A stretch of DNA of 64,000 bases from Candidatus Hecatella orcuttiae (GCA_002011035.2 MTLY02000003.1:551194-615193), one strand, 5' to 3'. Positions 41,838 through 51,510 are shown, counted from the first letter of the stretch. Notes: a model not told the origin generated them from the sequence alone. Numbers and translations: made by a program.

Positions 41838-43094
41838 ATGGAGGTCAAAAAAAAGATTCTTCAACATATTGATCAACATAAAAACGAAATCGTGGAGTTT
41901 CTGCGAAGTCTGATAAGAATACCCAGCGTAACCGGCTCGGAGAAAGAAATTTCAAATTTTATCGCAAAAAAACTTGATTCTCTCGGTCTTGAAGTTGATG
42001 TTTGGGAGCCGAACTTAAACGAGCTGAAGAAACATCCAGGATACGTATCGGTGGAGATGGACTATAAAGACCGGCCTAACGTGGTAGGCGTATGGAAGGG
42101 TGCCGGCGGAGGAAAATCTCTGCTTTTCAACGGGCATCTGGATGTGATTAACGCTGATCCCAGCGTATGGAAACATAACCCTTGGGGCGGAGAGATCGAA
42201 AATGGCCAACTGTATGGTAGAGGAGCGTCTGACATGAAAAGTGGATTAGCCGCCATGACAATGGCCTTAGCCTGCATAATCGAAGTAGGAATCAGACTCA
42301 AAGGCGATGTAATCTTGGAATATGTGGTAGACGAAGAGTTCACTGGCCACGGAACATTAGACTGTATCTTGAGAAACTATAAGGCGGATGCGGGAGTAAG
42401 CTGCGAGGCAAGCGACCTTGAAGTTCAGCCAGCAGCCACGGGCAGTATGTGGTTTGAAATAAAGGTCGACGGCAAATCAGCTTCCATGTCGAGGATATGG
42501 GAGGCGGTAAGCGCCATCGAAAAGGGTCATGTGGTCCACAAGGCAATTCAAGATTATCAAACTGTCAGATTCGAGAAACGTCATCCCTTATATCCGGATC
42601 CAAAGGGTGCTCTTGCCTGTTTTGCAGGCATTTTTCAAGCTGGGTCTTATCCTAGTTCTCCTCCTGATACTTGTACAATAAAAGGGAGGATGGGGGTTCT
42701 GCCTAACGAGGATCCCGCCGATGTTAAACGGGAATTCATAGAATACATTGAAAATGCCGCGAAAAAGGATCCTTGGCTCAGGGAACATTTACCTAGGGTG
42801 GAGTTTACAGGTTATTATGCTGAGCCAGCGGAAATTCCAGCAGATCATCCCATCTGTACCACTGTAATTAGCTCTTTCGAGGAAGCGACCATGAAAAAGC
42901 CTGTTGTACGCGGTCATGAAGGCGCAGCTGACACTCGATTCCTGATAAAGTATGGTGCAACGCCTACTGTCATTTTTGGTCCTGGAACCATAACGCAGAT
43001 GCATGCCACAGACGAGTGGGTGAGAATAGAGGATTTGATAACCTCGGTAAAAGTTCTAGCTTTAACGATTCTCAACTGGTGTGGTTGGGAGTAA
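41838..43094 (+). CDS. M20 family metallo-amidohydrolase (ArgE/DapE type)
   Basis: 418 aa. Catalytic features are SLLFNGHLDVINADPSVW (metal ligands H, D), YGRGASDMKSGLAAMTM (bridging D) and VVDEEFTGHGTLD (E-E base/ligand), and the C-terminal THATDE-like QMHATDEWV histidine. The middle domain is the dimerisation lid. Acts on N-acyl amino acids or related amides (acetylornithine, succinyl-diaminopimelate, carnosine type). Divergent from the aminotransferase. GGTGGCTGGATG is a modest Shine-Dalgarno. Confidence 0.85.
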   Translation: MEVKKKILQHIDQHKNEIVEFLRSLIRIPSVTGSEKEISNFIAKKLDSLGLEVDVWEPNLNELKKHPGYVSVEMDYKDRPNVVGVWKGAGGGKSLLFNGHLDVINADPSVWKHNPWGGEIENGQLYGRGASDMKSGLAAMTMALACIIEVGIRLKGDVILEYVVDEEFTGHGTLDCILRNYKADAGVSCEASDLEVQPAATGSMWFEIKVDGKSASMSRIWEAVSAIEKGHVVHKAIQDYQTVRFEKRHPLYPDPKGALACFAGIFQAGSYPSSPPDTCTIKGRMGVLPNEDPADVKREFIEYIENAAKKDPWLREHLPRVEFTGYYAEPAEIPADHPICTTVISSFEEATMKKPVVRGHEGAADTRFLIKYGATPTVIFGPGTITQMHATDEWVRIEDLITSVKVLALTILNWCGWE

Positions 43095-43269
43095 AGCGGT
43101 ATACGCTCAATTAATCTTACATAGAGCTGAGTGCTGTAGCAATTTCTGAGACAATCATAAGCTGACTGATTTTTCATAAATTTTCTATCAACAGCCTTTT
43201 TGATTTTTTTTAGTTATCAAGGAGTTAGTGAACAATAAATTTAATTAATGGAATCCCTTAATTTTTATC

Positions 43270-44589
43270 ATGAGTCGCGTAGCCATTTCGAAACTCGTTT
43301 CACCTGTCGATGAAAGCAAAATATTTGATGCCGTCAAGTCAGTACTCGACAAGCTTGGAGGCATAGAGAAGTTCGTCAGTCCAGGGGAAATGGTTTTAAT
43401 AAAACCGAATTTTGTAAGTCCCAGACCACCACCGGTCACAACTGACATCCGCGTTATTAAAGCATTGGCCCTTCAGATAAAAGAAACTGGAGCTAAGCCC
43501 ATAATCGGCGAGGGATCCTCAGCTATGACTCATTGGTGGCGCGAAGGAATGACTACAGAGGATGTCATGGACCTCTTGGGCGTTTCAGACATGGCCAAAG
43601 AGATAGGGGTTGAACTCATACCTTTCGATAGAAAAGGTGTATTCAAAAGCCGAATGACGCTGATACCCGACGCTGTTTTGATGAAAAAGGCGGAGATAGC
43701 TGAATTGGCGTTGGAAGCTGATAAAATAATACCTTTGCCGGTTTTAAAAACAAGCATGGAAGGCGGGGGTATAACCTGTTGCATAAAAGTTTTGCATGCA
43801 CTTACCAATGCTCAGAGTGACAGGCTGCGTTGGCATCGTTCAGACCTATGGCAAAAGCTGATTGATCTCTTCAGACTTGTAAAGCCGAAAATACCTTTCT
43901 GCTTGGTCGACGGCCTTGTAGGCATGGAGGGCGATGGGCCGATCCACGGTACGCCCGTGAACATGAATTTGATTCTGGCAGGCGATGACCCTGTATCCAC
44001 AGATGCCATAGCTGCTAAGATTATAGGTTTTGAATATCCCCATCGAGAGATAGGACCGATAGCGTTGGCGCATTCTCAAGGATTAGGAATGGGGGATCCT
44101 TCTCAAATCGAGGTGATGGGAGAGAAAGTCGATGAGGTTAAAAAGAGGTTTCTGATGGCTTCATGCGAAATAATCACTCCCCCCTTTGAAAACGTTCTAG
44201 TCTACGAAGGTGCAACTTGCAGGGGGTGTAAAGCTTGGATAAAATTCTTGTTATACATGTTGAGAGACACAGGGATCTTCGAAGACTTGAAGAGGCTGGA
44301 TAAAAAACTCTTCTTCTTTACAGGGCTTGAACCGCCCTTCCCAACAGATTTGGAGGAACTTCGAGAACTTTCTAAAAAAGGAGTGATACTGGTGTACGGT
44401 GACTGTTCAACGAATACCACAAAACATTCTTACTGGGTTCTGAAGCAAGGAGAATTGAAAGGGAAAATTATCCTCATACCGGGTTGCCCGCCTTTTGATA
44501 GCGCCCAGCAAGCAACACAAATCAGGGACGCATTAGGTCTGGAAACCACGGAAAAGGAAGAGGAAGCCTTCAAATACGTTCCAACATGA
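43270..44589 (+). CDS. DUF362-family protein with C-terminal cysteine-rich domain
   Basis: 439 aa. The N-terminal ~300 residues are DUF362: IKPNFVSPRPPPVTTDIRVIKALALQI, PIIGEGSSA, IIPLPVLKTSMEGGGITCCIKVLHAL and DDPVSTDAIAAKIIGFEYPHREIG. The last ~130 residues add CRGC, YGDCSTNTT and LIPGCPPFDSAQQ, a spacing that could hold an Fe-S cluster (the GCPP pattern recalls NuoB-like electron-transfer proteins). Function of DUF362 is unknown, though members are often linked to electron transfer or anaerobic C1 and corrinoid metabolism. ATG 43270. Confidence 0.75.
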   Translation: MSRVAISKLVSPVDESKIFDAVKSVLDKLGGIEKFVSPGEMVLIKPNFVSPRPPPVTTDIRVIKALALQIKETGAKPIIGEGSSAMTHWWREGMTTEDVMDLLGVSDMAKEIGVELIPFDRKGVFKSRMTLIPDAVLMKKAEIAELALEADKIIPLPVLKTSMEGGGITCCIKVLHALTNAQSDRLRWHRSDLWQKLIDLFRLVKPKIPFCLVDGLVGMEGDGPIHGTPVNMNLILAGDDPVSTDAIAAKIIGFEYPHREIGPIALAHSQGLGMGDPSQIEVMGEKVDEVKKRFLMASCEIITPPFENVLVYEGATCRGCKAWIKFLLYMLRDTGIFEDLKRLDKKLFFFTGLEPPFPTDLEELRELSKKGVILVYGDCSTNTTKHSYWVLKQGELKGKIILIPGCPPFDSAQQATQIRDALGLETTEKEEEAFKYVPT

Positions 44590-44670
44590 AGTTTCCAAAA
44601 TACGTCGAAAACAAAATCTTTATTAAAATTTAGAAAAATTCTCATTGGTGGGAAAAAGGGATTCGCATCG

Positions 44671-44787
44671 ATGGCTAACAGCACCATGAGATGCGCCGGA
44701 TGCGGCAGAGAAATAGCTAAGGGGCAGGAGTTTATCATACGCGGTAAAGCATACTGTTTAAACTGCCGATTTCCCATCGGAGGGTAA
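44671..44787 (+). CDS. Very small zinc-ribbon-like protein
   Basis: 38 aa, translated from ATG 44671 to TAA 44785-44787; too short to be picked up by length filters. It has CAGCG and, 21 residues after it, CLNC, giving four cysteines in a classic ribbon spacing, plus a conserved-looking GKAYCLNC. GGTGGGAAAAAGGG (44647-44660) is a good ribosome site. It follows the DUF362 gene by 81 nt. It may be a single zinc-knuckle accessory or regulator; no function recognised. Confidence 0.55.
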   Translation: MANSTMRCAGCGREIAKGQEFIIRGKAYCLNCRFPIGG

Positions 44788-44995
44788 ACCTCTGTATCGT
44801 CTTTACTTTTATACTAAGCTCACCATTAATTTTCTCTTTTAAGCTGAATATTACCTAACGATCTTGCGGCCATCCACCTTATTTGTGGATAACCGGGGAA
44901 GTTAACGTCGGAGTGGAATGGGGGATCCGAGGCCAGCTTGAAGACTTGTTTACGAACCGTAAAACTTAAATTCCCTGTGTAGTGATCGCATCCCT

Positions 44996-45865
44996 ATGAG
45001 GAAGTTTTTTAGACCTAGAGAGTATTTTAAACCCGAAACCCTCGAGGAGGCTTTGAATTTACTTGCTAAATATGGGGAATCGGCGAGACCTATTGCAGGC
45101 GGCACCGATCTGCTGGTTAAGAAGCCGCCTGAAGTTGAGTATTTAATAGACATCGCTTCCTTGCCCTTGGATTACATCAAAAACGATGGGGAATACCTGA
45201 AGATCGGCTCTTTGTCCACCTTCCACAGCATAGAGACTTCCAGTCTGTTTAAGGAAGGCGCGTATCGGATATTGGCGGAATCGGCTCATGATTTTGGCCA
45301 AGCCACCGTTAAGAATATGGCGACCATCGGGGGTAACGTGTGCAGCGCTGTTCCTTCCGCGGATTTTCCCCCGGTTTTGATGGTCTTAGACGCTAAAGCT
45401 AAGATAGTCAGTCTGGCTGGGGAGAGGATTGTTTCCATGGAAGAATTTTTTGCGGGCGTAAGGAAAACCGTTCTGAGGAGCGACGAGTTGCTTGTAGAGT
45501 TTCAGATACCTAAACCTCCGCCCCATACAGGAGCGGCATTCTACAAGCTGGGAAGGACCAGCGTGGACATCGCCCTTGTGAACGCGGCCGCACGAATAAC
45601 CTTAAGGTCGGACGGTGTCTGCGAAGATGCGAGGATAGCTCTAGGCGCAGTCGCTCCTACCCCTATCAGAGCCAAGGGGGCAGAAAAATTACTTCGGAAA
45701 AAGGAGATAGACGAGGCTCTTGTGGAAGAAGCAAGTCAAACAGCGTCCGAAGAGACGAAGCCTATAAGTGATGTTCGTTCCTCAGCCGAGTATAGAAAGG
45801 AGATGAGTAAGGTTTTGGTAAAGAGGGTATTACAAAAATCCCTGAAAAGGGCGAAGGGAGAGTGA
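44996..45865 (+). CDS. Molybdenum hydroxylase FAD-binding (medium) subunit
   Basis: 289 aa. KYGESARPIAGGTDLLVKKPPEVEYLIDI is the FAD-pyrophosphate site; ATIGGNVCSAVPSADF is the second FAD motif. C-terminal CO-dehydrogenase-flavoprotein domain. First of three overlapping or closely spaced genes of a xanthine-oxidase-family enzyme. An AAAACTTAAA box (44961-44970) lies ~30 bases before the ATG, suggesting a very short or absent leader. Confidence 0.88.
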   Translation: MRKFFRPREYFKPETLEEALNLLAKYGESARPIAGGTDLLVKKPPEVEYLIDIASLPLDYIKNDGEYLKIGSLSTFHSIETSSLFKEGAYRILAESAHDFGQATVKNMATIGGNVCSAVPSADFPPVLMVLDAKAKIVSLAGERIVSMEEFFAGVRKTVLRSDELLVEFQIPKPPPHTGAAFYKLGRTSVDIALVNAAARITLRSDGVCEDARIALGAVAPTPIRAKGAEKLLRKKEIDEALVEEASQTASEETKPISDVRSSAEYRKEMSKVLVKRVLQKSLKRAKGE

Positions 45866-45884
45866 AGAAAGATTGGGGGATTCT

Positions 45885-46358
45885 TTGATCAAATTAAATG
45901 TGAACGGGGAAATCCACGAGGTGAGGGTAAAGCCGTATTGGACGCTGCTCCGCGTTCTCAGAAACGAGCTGGGTCTAACTGGGGCAAAGCTGGGCTGTGG
46001 CAGAGGGGAATGTGGCGCTTGCACTGTCCTCATGGATGGGAAGCCGATTCTTTCCTGTTTGACACTGGCGGCTAGGGCTGAAGGTAAGAAAATAGTCACC
46101 ATCGAAGGATTGGCGGAAGGACTCAAACTACATCCTTTACAGGAGGCTTTTATTAAAAACGGCGCAATCCAATGTGGTTTTTGCACATCTGGAATGATAC
46201 TTTCCGCCAAAGCCTTGTTAGACCGGAATCTCAACCCAACCGAAGAAGAGGTAAGAGAAGCCCTTTCAGGTAACCTCTGCAGGTGTACCGGCTATGTTAA
46301 GCCGGTTAAAGCAGTACTGGAAGCCGCTGAAATAATGAGGAAAGGTGGAAGTAGGTGA
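45885..46358 (+). CDS. Molybdenum hydroxylase [2Fe-2S] (small) subunit
   Basis: 157 aa from TTG 45885, because GGGGGA (45875-45880) ends 4 nt before it; the in-frame TTG at 45873 lies before this site and has none of its own. Plant-type ferredoxin cluster GCGRGECGACTVLMDGKPILSC and a second cluster QCGFCTSGMILSAKALL...CRCTGYVKPV, all eight cysteines present. It passes electrons from the Mo site to FAD. The stop overlaps the large-subunit start by 4 nt. Confidence 0.88.
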   Translation: MIKLNVNGEIHEVRVKPYWTLLRVLRNELGLTGAKLGCGRGECGACTVLMDGKPILSCLTLAARAEGKKIVTIEGLAEGLKLHPLQEAFIKNGAIQCGFCTSGMILSAKALLDRNLNPTEEEVREALSGNLCRCTGYVKPVKAVLEAAEIMRKGGSR

Positions 46359-48631
46359 GCGAGAAAGAGCTGTCAGTAGTCGGAAAACCTCTCCCAAAGA
46401 TAGATGCCTATGAGAAAGCTGTTGGAAAAGCGAGATATACAGTAGACCTAAACCTACCAGGAATGCTTCACGCTAAAATCCTGAGAAGTCCCTACGCTCA
46501 TGCGAGGATCTTAAAAATAGACACAAGTAAAGCTGAGAGACTGCCGGGCGTGAAAGCCGTTCTTTCTCACAAGGAGGCTCGCATAATTTTGGGGGATGAA
46601 GCTGTCTTAGACGATAAAGTACGGTATGTGGGTGATAAGGTAGCCGCTGTAGCGGCCACAAGCGAGGAGGCAGCGGAAGAGGCATTGGAGTTGATAGAGG
46701 TGAAATATGAAGTTTTACCAGCGGTCTTCGACCCTGAGGAAGCTATGAAGCCGGAGGCGCCCATAATTCACCCAGATGTGCCTTTGGTAAAGGGCAAAGG
46801 CAACCTGAGGGATCCTGTATTTGACTATGGTGTAGGTGACGTGGAAAAAGGGTTCAAAGAGGCTGATTACGTATTTGAGAACAGGTACACGACTCAGCGG
46901 CAAGCTCACTGTTGCCTTGAACCAGACGTGGGTATAGCCAGCTGGGATCCCAGCGGAAAGTTAACATACTGGACATCGGTGCAAGGCGCGTTCATTGTGC
47001 GCGGCATCCTAGCCAGAGGTCTAAACATGCCTGAGAACATGATCAGAGTTATTGTGCCTCCTGTCGGTGGAGGTTTTGGAGCTAAATACGGCCGTTTGGA
47101 GGATGTTCTTTGCGCTTTGCTAGCTAAGAAGACTGGCAGACCCGTGAAGCTGGAGTGCAGCAGAGAAGAAGAATTCGTCACCACCCGAGTACGTTCCTAC
47201 AGTGTCTTCTGGACTAAAACAGGCGTAAAAAAAGACGGCACTTTCACCGCGAGATATGTGAGAGCCATCATAGACATGGGAGCTTACGCCTACGGCATCT
47301 ACATGGCGCAGAGAGCCGGAGCTTGGCTGATAACTCCCTACAGCTGTCCTAACTGCAGATATGAAGGCTACGCTGTCTACACCAACACGCCCAGCTCTGG
47401 GGCGTTTCGAGGATTTAGCAGTGTGCCTATTCACTTCGCTTTGGAATCGGAAATAAACAGAATCGCTGAAGAGCTGGGGATAGATCCTCTTGAATTTCGG
47501 ATGAAAAACCGTAGAAAAACAGGCGAGATAAACCCTTATAACAACGTCCCAATTGACGCAAAAGGTTTTGATGAATGTATGGTGAAGGGAGCTGAGCGCA
47601 TAGGGTGGCGGAGAAAACGTGGGAGAAGGGAGAAGGTTGAAGGCGTAAAGAGGAGAGGCGTGGGGATGGCCATCTCGGTTCATTTCGCCCCTGCTCTCCA
47701 CCCTGATATGCTAGTTCCCGGGGTCGCTGAGATAAACGTTAACGCTGATGGTACAATTCACTTGTTGATAGGAGTAACGGATATAGGTCAAGGAATAAAC
47801 ACAACCTGCGCTCAAATTGCAGCTGAAGAGCTGGGAGTCCGCTTAGAAGATGTAACTGTCTCAAACATAGACACAGATGTCAATCCTTGGGGCTGGCTGG
47901 TGGCTGCTAGCTCCACTCTGATGCAGACAGGAGGAGCGGTGAGGGCTGCTGCTGCGAAGGTCAAAAAACAATTGTTCGAGCATGCCGCTAAAATGTTGGA
48001 AGTACCCCCTGAAGAGCTTGAGGCCAAGGATCGGAGAATCTATGTCAAAAAGGAGTCTGAAAGGGGGATAGAAATCTCAGATGTGATCAGGCAGGCGGGT
48101 GCTCCCTCCATTTCTCCCTATTTCGTCGACGCCAAGGCAGCTTATACTTTTGGCGCAAAGGCCACCTATACCGTGCCTATGTACATTCCTCCTTGGGGCG
48201 CCCAGTTTGCCGAAATAGAGGTGGACACTGAAACCGGCCAAGTGAAGGTATTGAGGTTGGTGGCTGCTCATGACGTTGGCAAGGCAATAAACGTCAGCAT
48301 CGTAGAAGGGCAGATCGAAGGCTCTCTGCAAAACAGCATAGGTTATGCCCTGACCGAAGAACTTATGCTGGATAAAACTACAGGACAGGTGTTAAATCCT
48401 GACTTCTTAGATTACAAGATCCTTCATACTACTGATATGCCTAAAATCGATGTAATCCTTGTTGAAACAAACAGTCCCGCCGGGGTCTTTGGAGCTAAGG
48501 GAGTCGGTGAGATGGGCCATATTCCCACAGCCGCTGCTATCGCCGACGCTGTATACGATGCAGTGGGCGTGCGGATCAAGGAGCTTCCGCTAACCCCTGA
48601 AAAAATCCTTAAGGCATTGAGAGAAAGATAG
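46355..48631 (+). CDS. Molybdenum hydroxylase large subunit (xanthine dehydrogenase / aldehyde oxidoreductase family)
   Basis: 758 aa from GTG 46355. AYEKAVGKARYTVDLNLPGMLHAKILRSPYAHARI opens the domain; VGGGFGAKYG, NTPSSGAFRGFSSVPIHFALES and TDIGQGINTT are substrate/cofactor loops; FGAKGVGEMGHIPTAAAI carries the catalytic Glu. The active-site loop GAFRGFSS is of the xanthine/aldehyde type, not the CSFR loop of aerobic CO dehydrogenase. Likely hydroxylates an N-heterocycle or aldehyde; the real substrate is unknown. Convergent with the ABC importer genes. Confidence 0.88.
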   Translation: MSEKELSVVGKPLPKIDAYEKAVGKARYTVDLNLPGMLHAKILRSPYAHARILKIDTSKAERLPGVKAVLSHKEARIILGDEAVLDDKVRYVGDKVAAVAATSEEAAEEALELIEVKYEVLPAVFDPEEAMKPEAPIIHPDVPLVKGKGNLRDPVFDYGVGDVEKGFKEADYVFENRYTTQRQAHCCLEPDVGIASWDPSGKLTYWTSVQGAFIVRGILARGLNMPENMIRVIVPPVGGGFGAKYGRLEDVLCALLAKKTGRPVKLECSREEEFVTTRVRSYSVFWTKTGVKKDGTFTARYVRAIIDMGAYAYGIYMAQRAGAWLITPYSCPNCRYEGYAVYTNTPSSGAFRGFSSVPIHFALESEINRIAEELGIDPLEFRMKNRRKTGEINPYNNVPIDAKGFDECMVKGAERIGWRRKRGRREKVEGVKRRGVGMAISVHFAPALHPDMLVPGVAEINVNADGTIHLLIGVTDIGQGINTTCAQIAAEELGVRLEDVTVSNIDTDVNPWGWLVAASSTLMQTGGAVRAAAAKVKKQLFEHAAKMLEVPPEELEAKDRRIYVKKESERGIEISDVIRQAGAPSISPYFVDAKAAYTFGAKATYTVPMYIPPWGAQFAEIEVDTETGQVKVLRLVAAHDVGKAINVSIVEGQIEGSLQNSIGYALTEELMLDKTTGQVLNPDFLDYKILHTTDMPKIDVILVETNSPAGVFGAKGVGEMGHIPTAAAIADAVYDAVGVRIKELPLTPEKILKALRER

Positions 48632-48751
48632 ATCTGCCAACGTTTATCATCTATCATCTTTAGCAGCGAAGTTTCCCTCGCAGAGTTCAGCAAGAAGCTG
48701 ATATACAGCGGTTATGATCGAATTTGCCGCGCCTTCCCTTTTCAAGAGCTG

Positions 48752-49561
48752 TTAACGAGTTCTTTTTTCGAGAAGCCCTATGAAGACGCTTAAACCGATG
48801 GTTTTGCTTATGATGAAAATCAGGATAGTGTAGATGAGAATCAAAAAGATCGAAGCAGCTGCGAAGGTTGGGTCAACTTGCTCTCTCATGAAGGTTAAAA
48901 GCACCACTGGCAGAATTAACGCATCGCTACGGGAGAGAAACACTGAAGCGGTTACCTCGTCTAGAGAGATCACAAAGGCAAAGACTGAAGCTGCTATGAT
49001 GCCGGGCTTTATCATGGGGAGAGTAATTCTTCTGAACGCCCGTAGACCGCTCGAACCTAGGACTTTTGCCGATTCCTCTAAGGTTATGTCAAACCCGCTT
49101 AGAGTGGCTGCGATTGCGCGGATAGAAAAGGGTATTGTCAAAATCACGTGAGCTATGGTTAGGTTGAAGAAGCTTATGTAGATTCCCAGGATTCCTCTGA
49201 GAAGAAAAAGTAACGCCGACCCTGTGACAACAGCGGGAACTATTAATGGCATAAAGAATAACATATTCAAAAAATCTTTCCCTCTGAAATTATAACGAAC
49301 CATACCGTAGGAGGTTAAAAGCCCTGTTACCACGGATATCGAAACTACCACAGCAGCCAAAATAAGGCTGACTCTGAAGGCGTTGATGAAAACCTCTTCC
49401 TGGATAAATTTATTGACCCATTTCAGGGAAAAGCCTGGAGGAGGAAATGTGGGCGTGGTCTCCGGGCTGAAAACGATTCCCACCGTCAAAGGCAGAGGAA
49501 TGAGAAGGAAGACGACGCTGAATGCTAATACGATTTTAACTAAAATTTTGTGAAGTTCCAT
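48752..49561 (-). CDS. ABC transporter permease, PotC-like
   Basis: 269 aa with six helices. RAIAATLSGFDITLEESAKVLGSSGLRAFRRITLPMIKPGI is the EAA loop that touches the ATPase. The protein matches the PotC/spermidine-putrescine permease group. Last gene of the potD-potA-potB-potC set; 9 nt separate it from potB-like. Confidence 0.82.
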   Translation of the reverse strand: MELHKILVKIVLAFSVVFLLIPLPLTVGIVFSPETTPTFPPPGFSLKWVNKFIQEEVFINAFRVSLILAAVVVSISVVTGLLTSYGMVRYNFRGKDFLNMLFFMPLIVPAVVTGSALLFLLRGILGIYISFFNLTIAHVILTIPFSIRAIAATLSGFDITLEESAKVLGSSGLRAFRRITLPMIKPGIIAASVFAFVISLDEVTASVFLSRSDALILPVVLLTFMREQVDPTFAAASIFLILIYTILIFIISKTIGLSVFIGLLEKRTR

Positions 49562-49570
49562 CTTTTCTTC

Positions 49571-50476
49571 TCACCTGCCGCCTACGGTCAATCTCGCTGG
49601 CATTTTTTTGCTTGTGAAATAGTTAACTCCGTACCATATTGCCAGAGTATAGGTGAGAAGAACGAAAGCCATGGCAGCGCCCAGTGGATAATTAAGAGTG
49701 AACATGAATCTCTCGTATATGAAATTGGCTATGAGTGTCACTACCCCGCCGCCTACTATCATGGGAGTGACAAAAGAAGCCACGTTCCACGCGAAAAGAG
49801 CTGAGAACACTCCGATGACTCCTGGAAGACTGAGAGGCAGAGTGACCCTGATAAAAGTTCTCACAGGGTCTGATCCCAAGGTTTTTGCAGCGTCTTCTAG
49901 CGTGGGGTCGATGTTTTGAAGGGGTCCTATCAGGAAAAGAACAGCGAATACAGCACCCCATTGGCCTAAAGCTATAGTCACAGCGGCTTCATTGTACAGC
50001 AGTATGACTCTCGACATTCCTAAAAGGCTGAAAAGGTTGTTGATGGTTCCATAATATCCGAGGAGGACTATCCAAGAATAAAGGCGAATGAGGAACGATA
50101 TAAGAAATGAAATGGTCACCGCTACGATGACGAAGCTTCTAGTTTTGGAAGGTTTTGCTCTGACGATCCAAAAGCTTAAGGGATACCCTAAACCTAGGGC
50201 GATGAGTGTCGCTAGGAGAGCTACTCTCAACGTAACTATCATGACCCTTTGGTAAGCGGGTTCAGTGAATATCAGTATATAATTTTCTAGAGTAAACGCT
50301 TTCTCTATTTGTAAACCTACTAAATGCCTATAAAAACTGAGTTCTCCCATCATAGCTAAGGATACTATGAAAAAACCCATTATAATAAATACGGGGAAGA
50401 AAACCATGAATTTTAGTTTTTGAAAACTGAATATCGCCTTCAACCTTCCAGTATTAGAGAATCTTCGCATTGCCAT
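49571..50476 (-). CDS. ABC transporter permease, PotB-like
   Basis: 301 aa with six helices. The EAA loop is IDPTLEDAAKTLGSDPVRTFIRVTLPLSLPGVIG. The annotated ATG overlaps the end of the ATPase gene by 37 nt; the later ATG at 50470 also fits. The protein pairs with the PotC-like permease. N-terminal ~20 residues are polar, then FMVFFPVFIIMGFFIVSLAMMG. Confidence 0.82.
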   Translation of the reverse strand: MAMRRFSNTGRLKAIFSFQKLKFMVFFPVFIIMGFFIVSLAMMGELSFYRHLVGLQIEKAFTLENYILIFTEPAYQRVMIVTLRVALLATLIALGLGYPLSFWIVRAKPSKTRSFVIVAVTISFLISFLIRLYSWIVLLGYYGTINNLFSLLGMSRVILLYNEAAVTIALGQWGAVFAVLFLIGPLQNIDPTLEDAAKTLGSDPVRTFIRVTLPLSLPGVIGVFSALFAWNVASFVTPMIVGGGVVTLIANFIYERFMFTLNYPLGAAMAFVLLTYTLAIWYGVNYFTSKKMPARLTVGGR

Positions 50477-51510
50477 TCAACGACCACCGTTTCACCTGGA
50501 GGAAAGAACTCTTCTTCAATGCTGACCGCTGAAATCGGAGTGTCCTTCACATCTATACAATAGGTTTTGAACATTCCCTTGAAAGATGCGCTCTGAACAC
50601 TGCCTATGAAACTGTTCTTTTCTTTGACTTCCCCTTTACACCTGATCTTAATTCTTTCCGGCCTTACAACCACTGTGACCTTATCGTTTTCTTTAAGCTT
50701 TGAACCTGAATTTAACATGGAATGTAGAATGAGACCTTTCTCCGTTCGGACGCACACGTAGGGCGCTTGTATTTTTGTCACTCTCCCTTCAAAAAGATTC
50801 GCCTCACCGATGAAATCAGCTACAAAGCTGGATTTCGGCAACTTATAAATCTCATGCGGATTTCCAACCTGCACTATCTTGCCTTTTCTCATCACTGCGA
50901 TGACGTCGGACATGGTAAGGGCTTCCCCTTGGTCGTGGGTGACATAAACAGCGGTTACGCCTATCTGGTTGATGATCCTTTTTATCTCCAACTGCATGGC
51001 TAAACGCAGCTTCAGATCGAGGTTGCTGAGGGGTTCATCAAGTAGTATTATTTTAGGTTCAACAACCAAAGCTCTTGCCAACGCTACCCGCTGCTGTTCT
51101 CCCCCGCTCAGTTGGTAGGGGTACCTCTGTTCATAGCCGGGAAGCTTTACTATTTCTAAAATTCGTGCAACTTTGTCTCTAATTTTGTCTTTGCTCAGCT
51201 TTCGTTCCTCTAATCCGTAAGCTATGTTCTTGAAGACGGTCATATGGGGGAAAAGCGCGTAATTCTGAAATACCATGCTGAGGTTTCTTTTGTAGGGAGG
51301 AAGGTTGTCGACCCGGCGGCCGTCCATGTAAATACTGCCACTATCCTGCTTGGTTAAGCCAGCTATTATCCTAAGCAACGTCGTCTTTCCACAGCCGCTA
51401 GGCCCCAAGAGGGTGAGAAACTGTTTTTCTTTCAAGCTGACGGAAACGTCGTCGAGCACTTTAACTCCATCATAATATTTGACGATACCTTGGACACGCA
51501 TTGCCTCCAA
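50440..51510 (-). CDS. ABC transporter ATPase, PotA-like
   Basis: 356 aa. Walker A GPSGCGKTT, Q-loop YALFPHMTVFKN, signature LSGGEQQRVALARAL, Walker B IILLDEPLSNLD and H-loop YVTHDQGEAL. The last ~100 residues are a TOBE (substrate-sensing) domain typical of PotA/CUT1/spermidine-putrescine importers. TTG 51510 follows AAAGGAGAGC; ATG 51501 is an alternative start. The C-terminal part overlaps the next gene's start. Confidence 0.88.
   Translation of the reverse strand: MEAMRVQGIVKYYDGVKVLDDVSVSLKEKQFLTLLGPSGCGKTTLLRIIAGLTKQDSGSIYMDGRRVDNLPPYKRNLSMVFQNYALFPHMTVFKNIAYGLEERKLSKDKIRDKVARILEIVKLPGYEQRYPYQLSGGEQQRVALARALVVEPKIILLDEPLSNLDLKLRLAMQLEIKRIINQIGVTAVYVTHDQGEALTMSDVIAVMRKGKIVQVGNPHEIYKLPKSSFVADFIGEANLFEGRVTKIQAPYVCVRTEKGLILHSMLNSGSKLKENDKVTVVVRPERIKIRCKGEVKEKNSFIGSVQSASFKGMFKTYCIDVKDTPISAVSIEEEFFPPGETVVVEWQCEDSLILEG

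Noticed and set aside
46355-48631. Aerobic-type CO dehydrogenase large subunit (coxL)
   Set aside because: The diagnostic CSFR active-site loop of form I CODH is missing; the loop here is GAFRGFSS, as in xanthine/aldehyde oxidoreductases.
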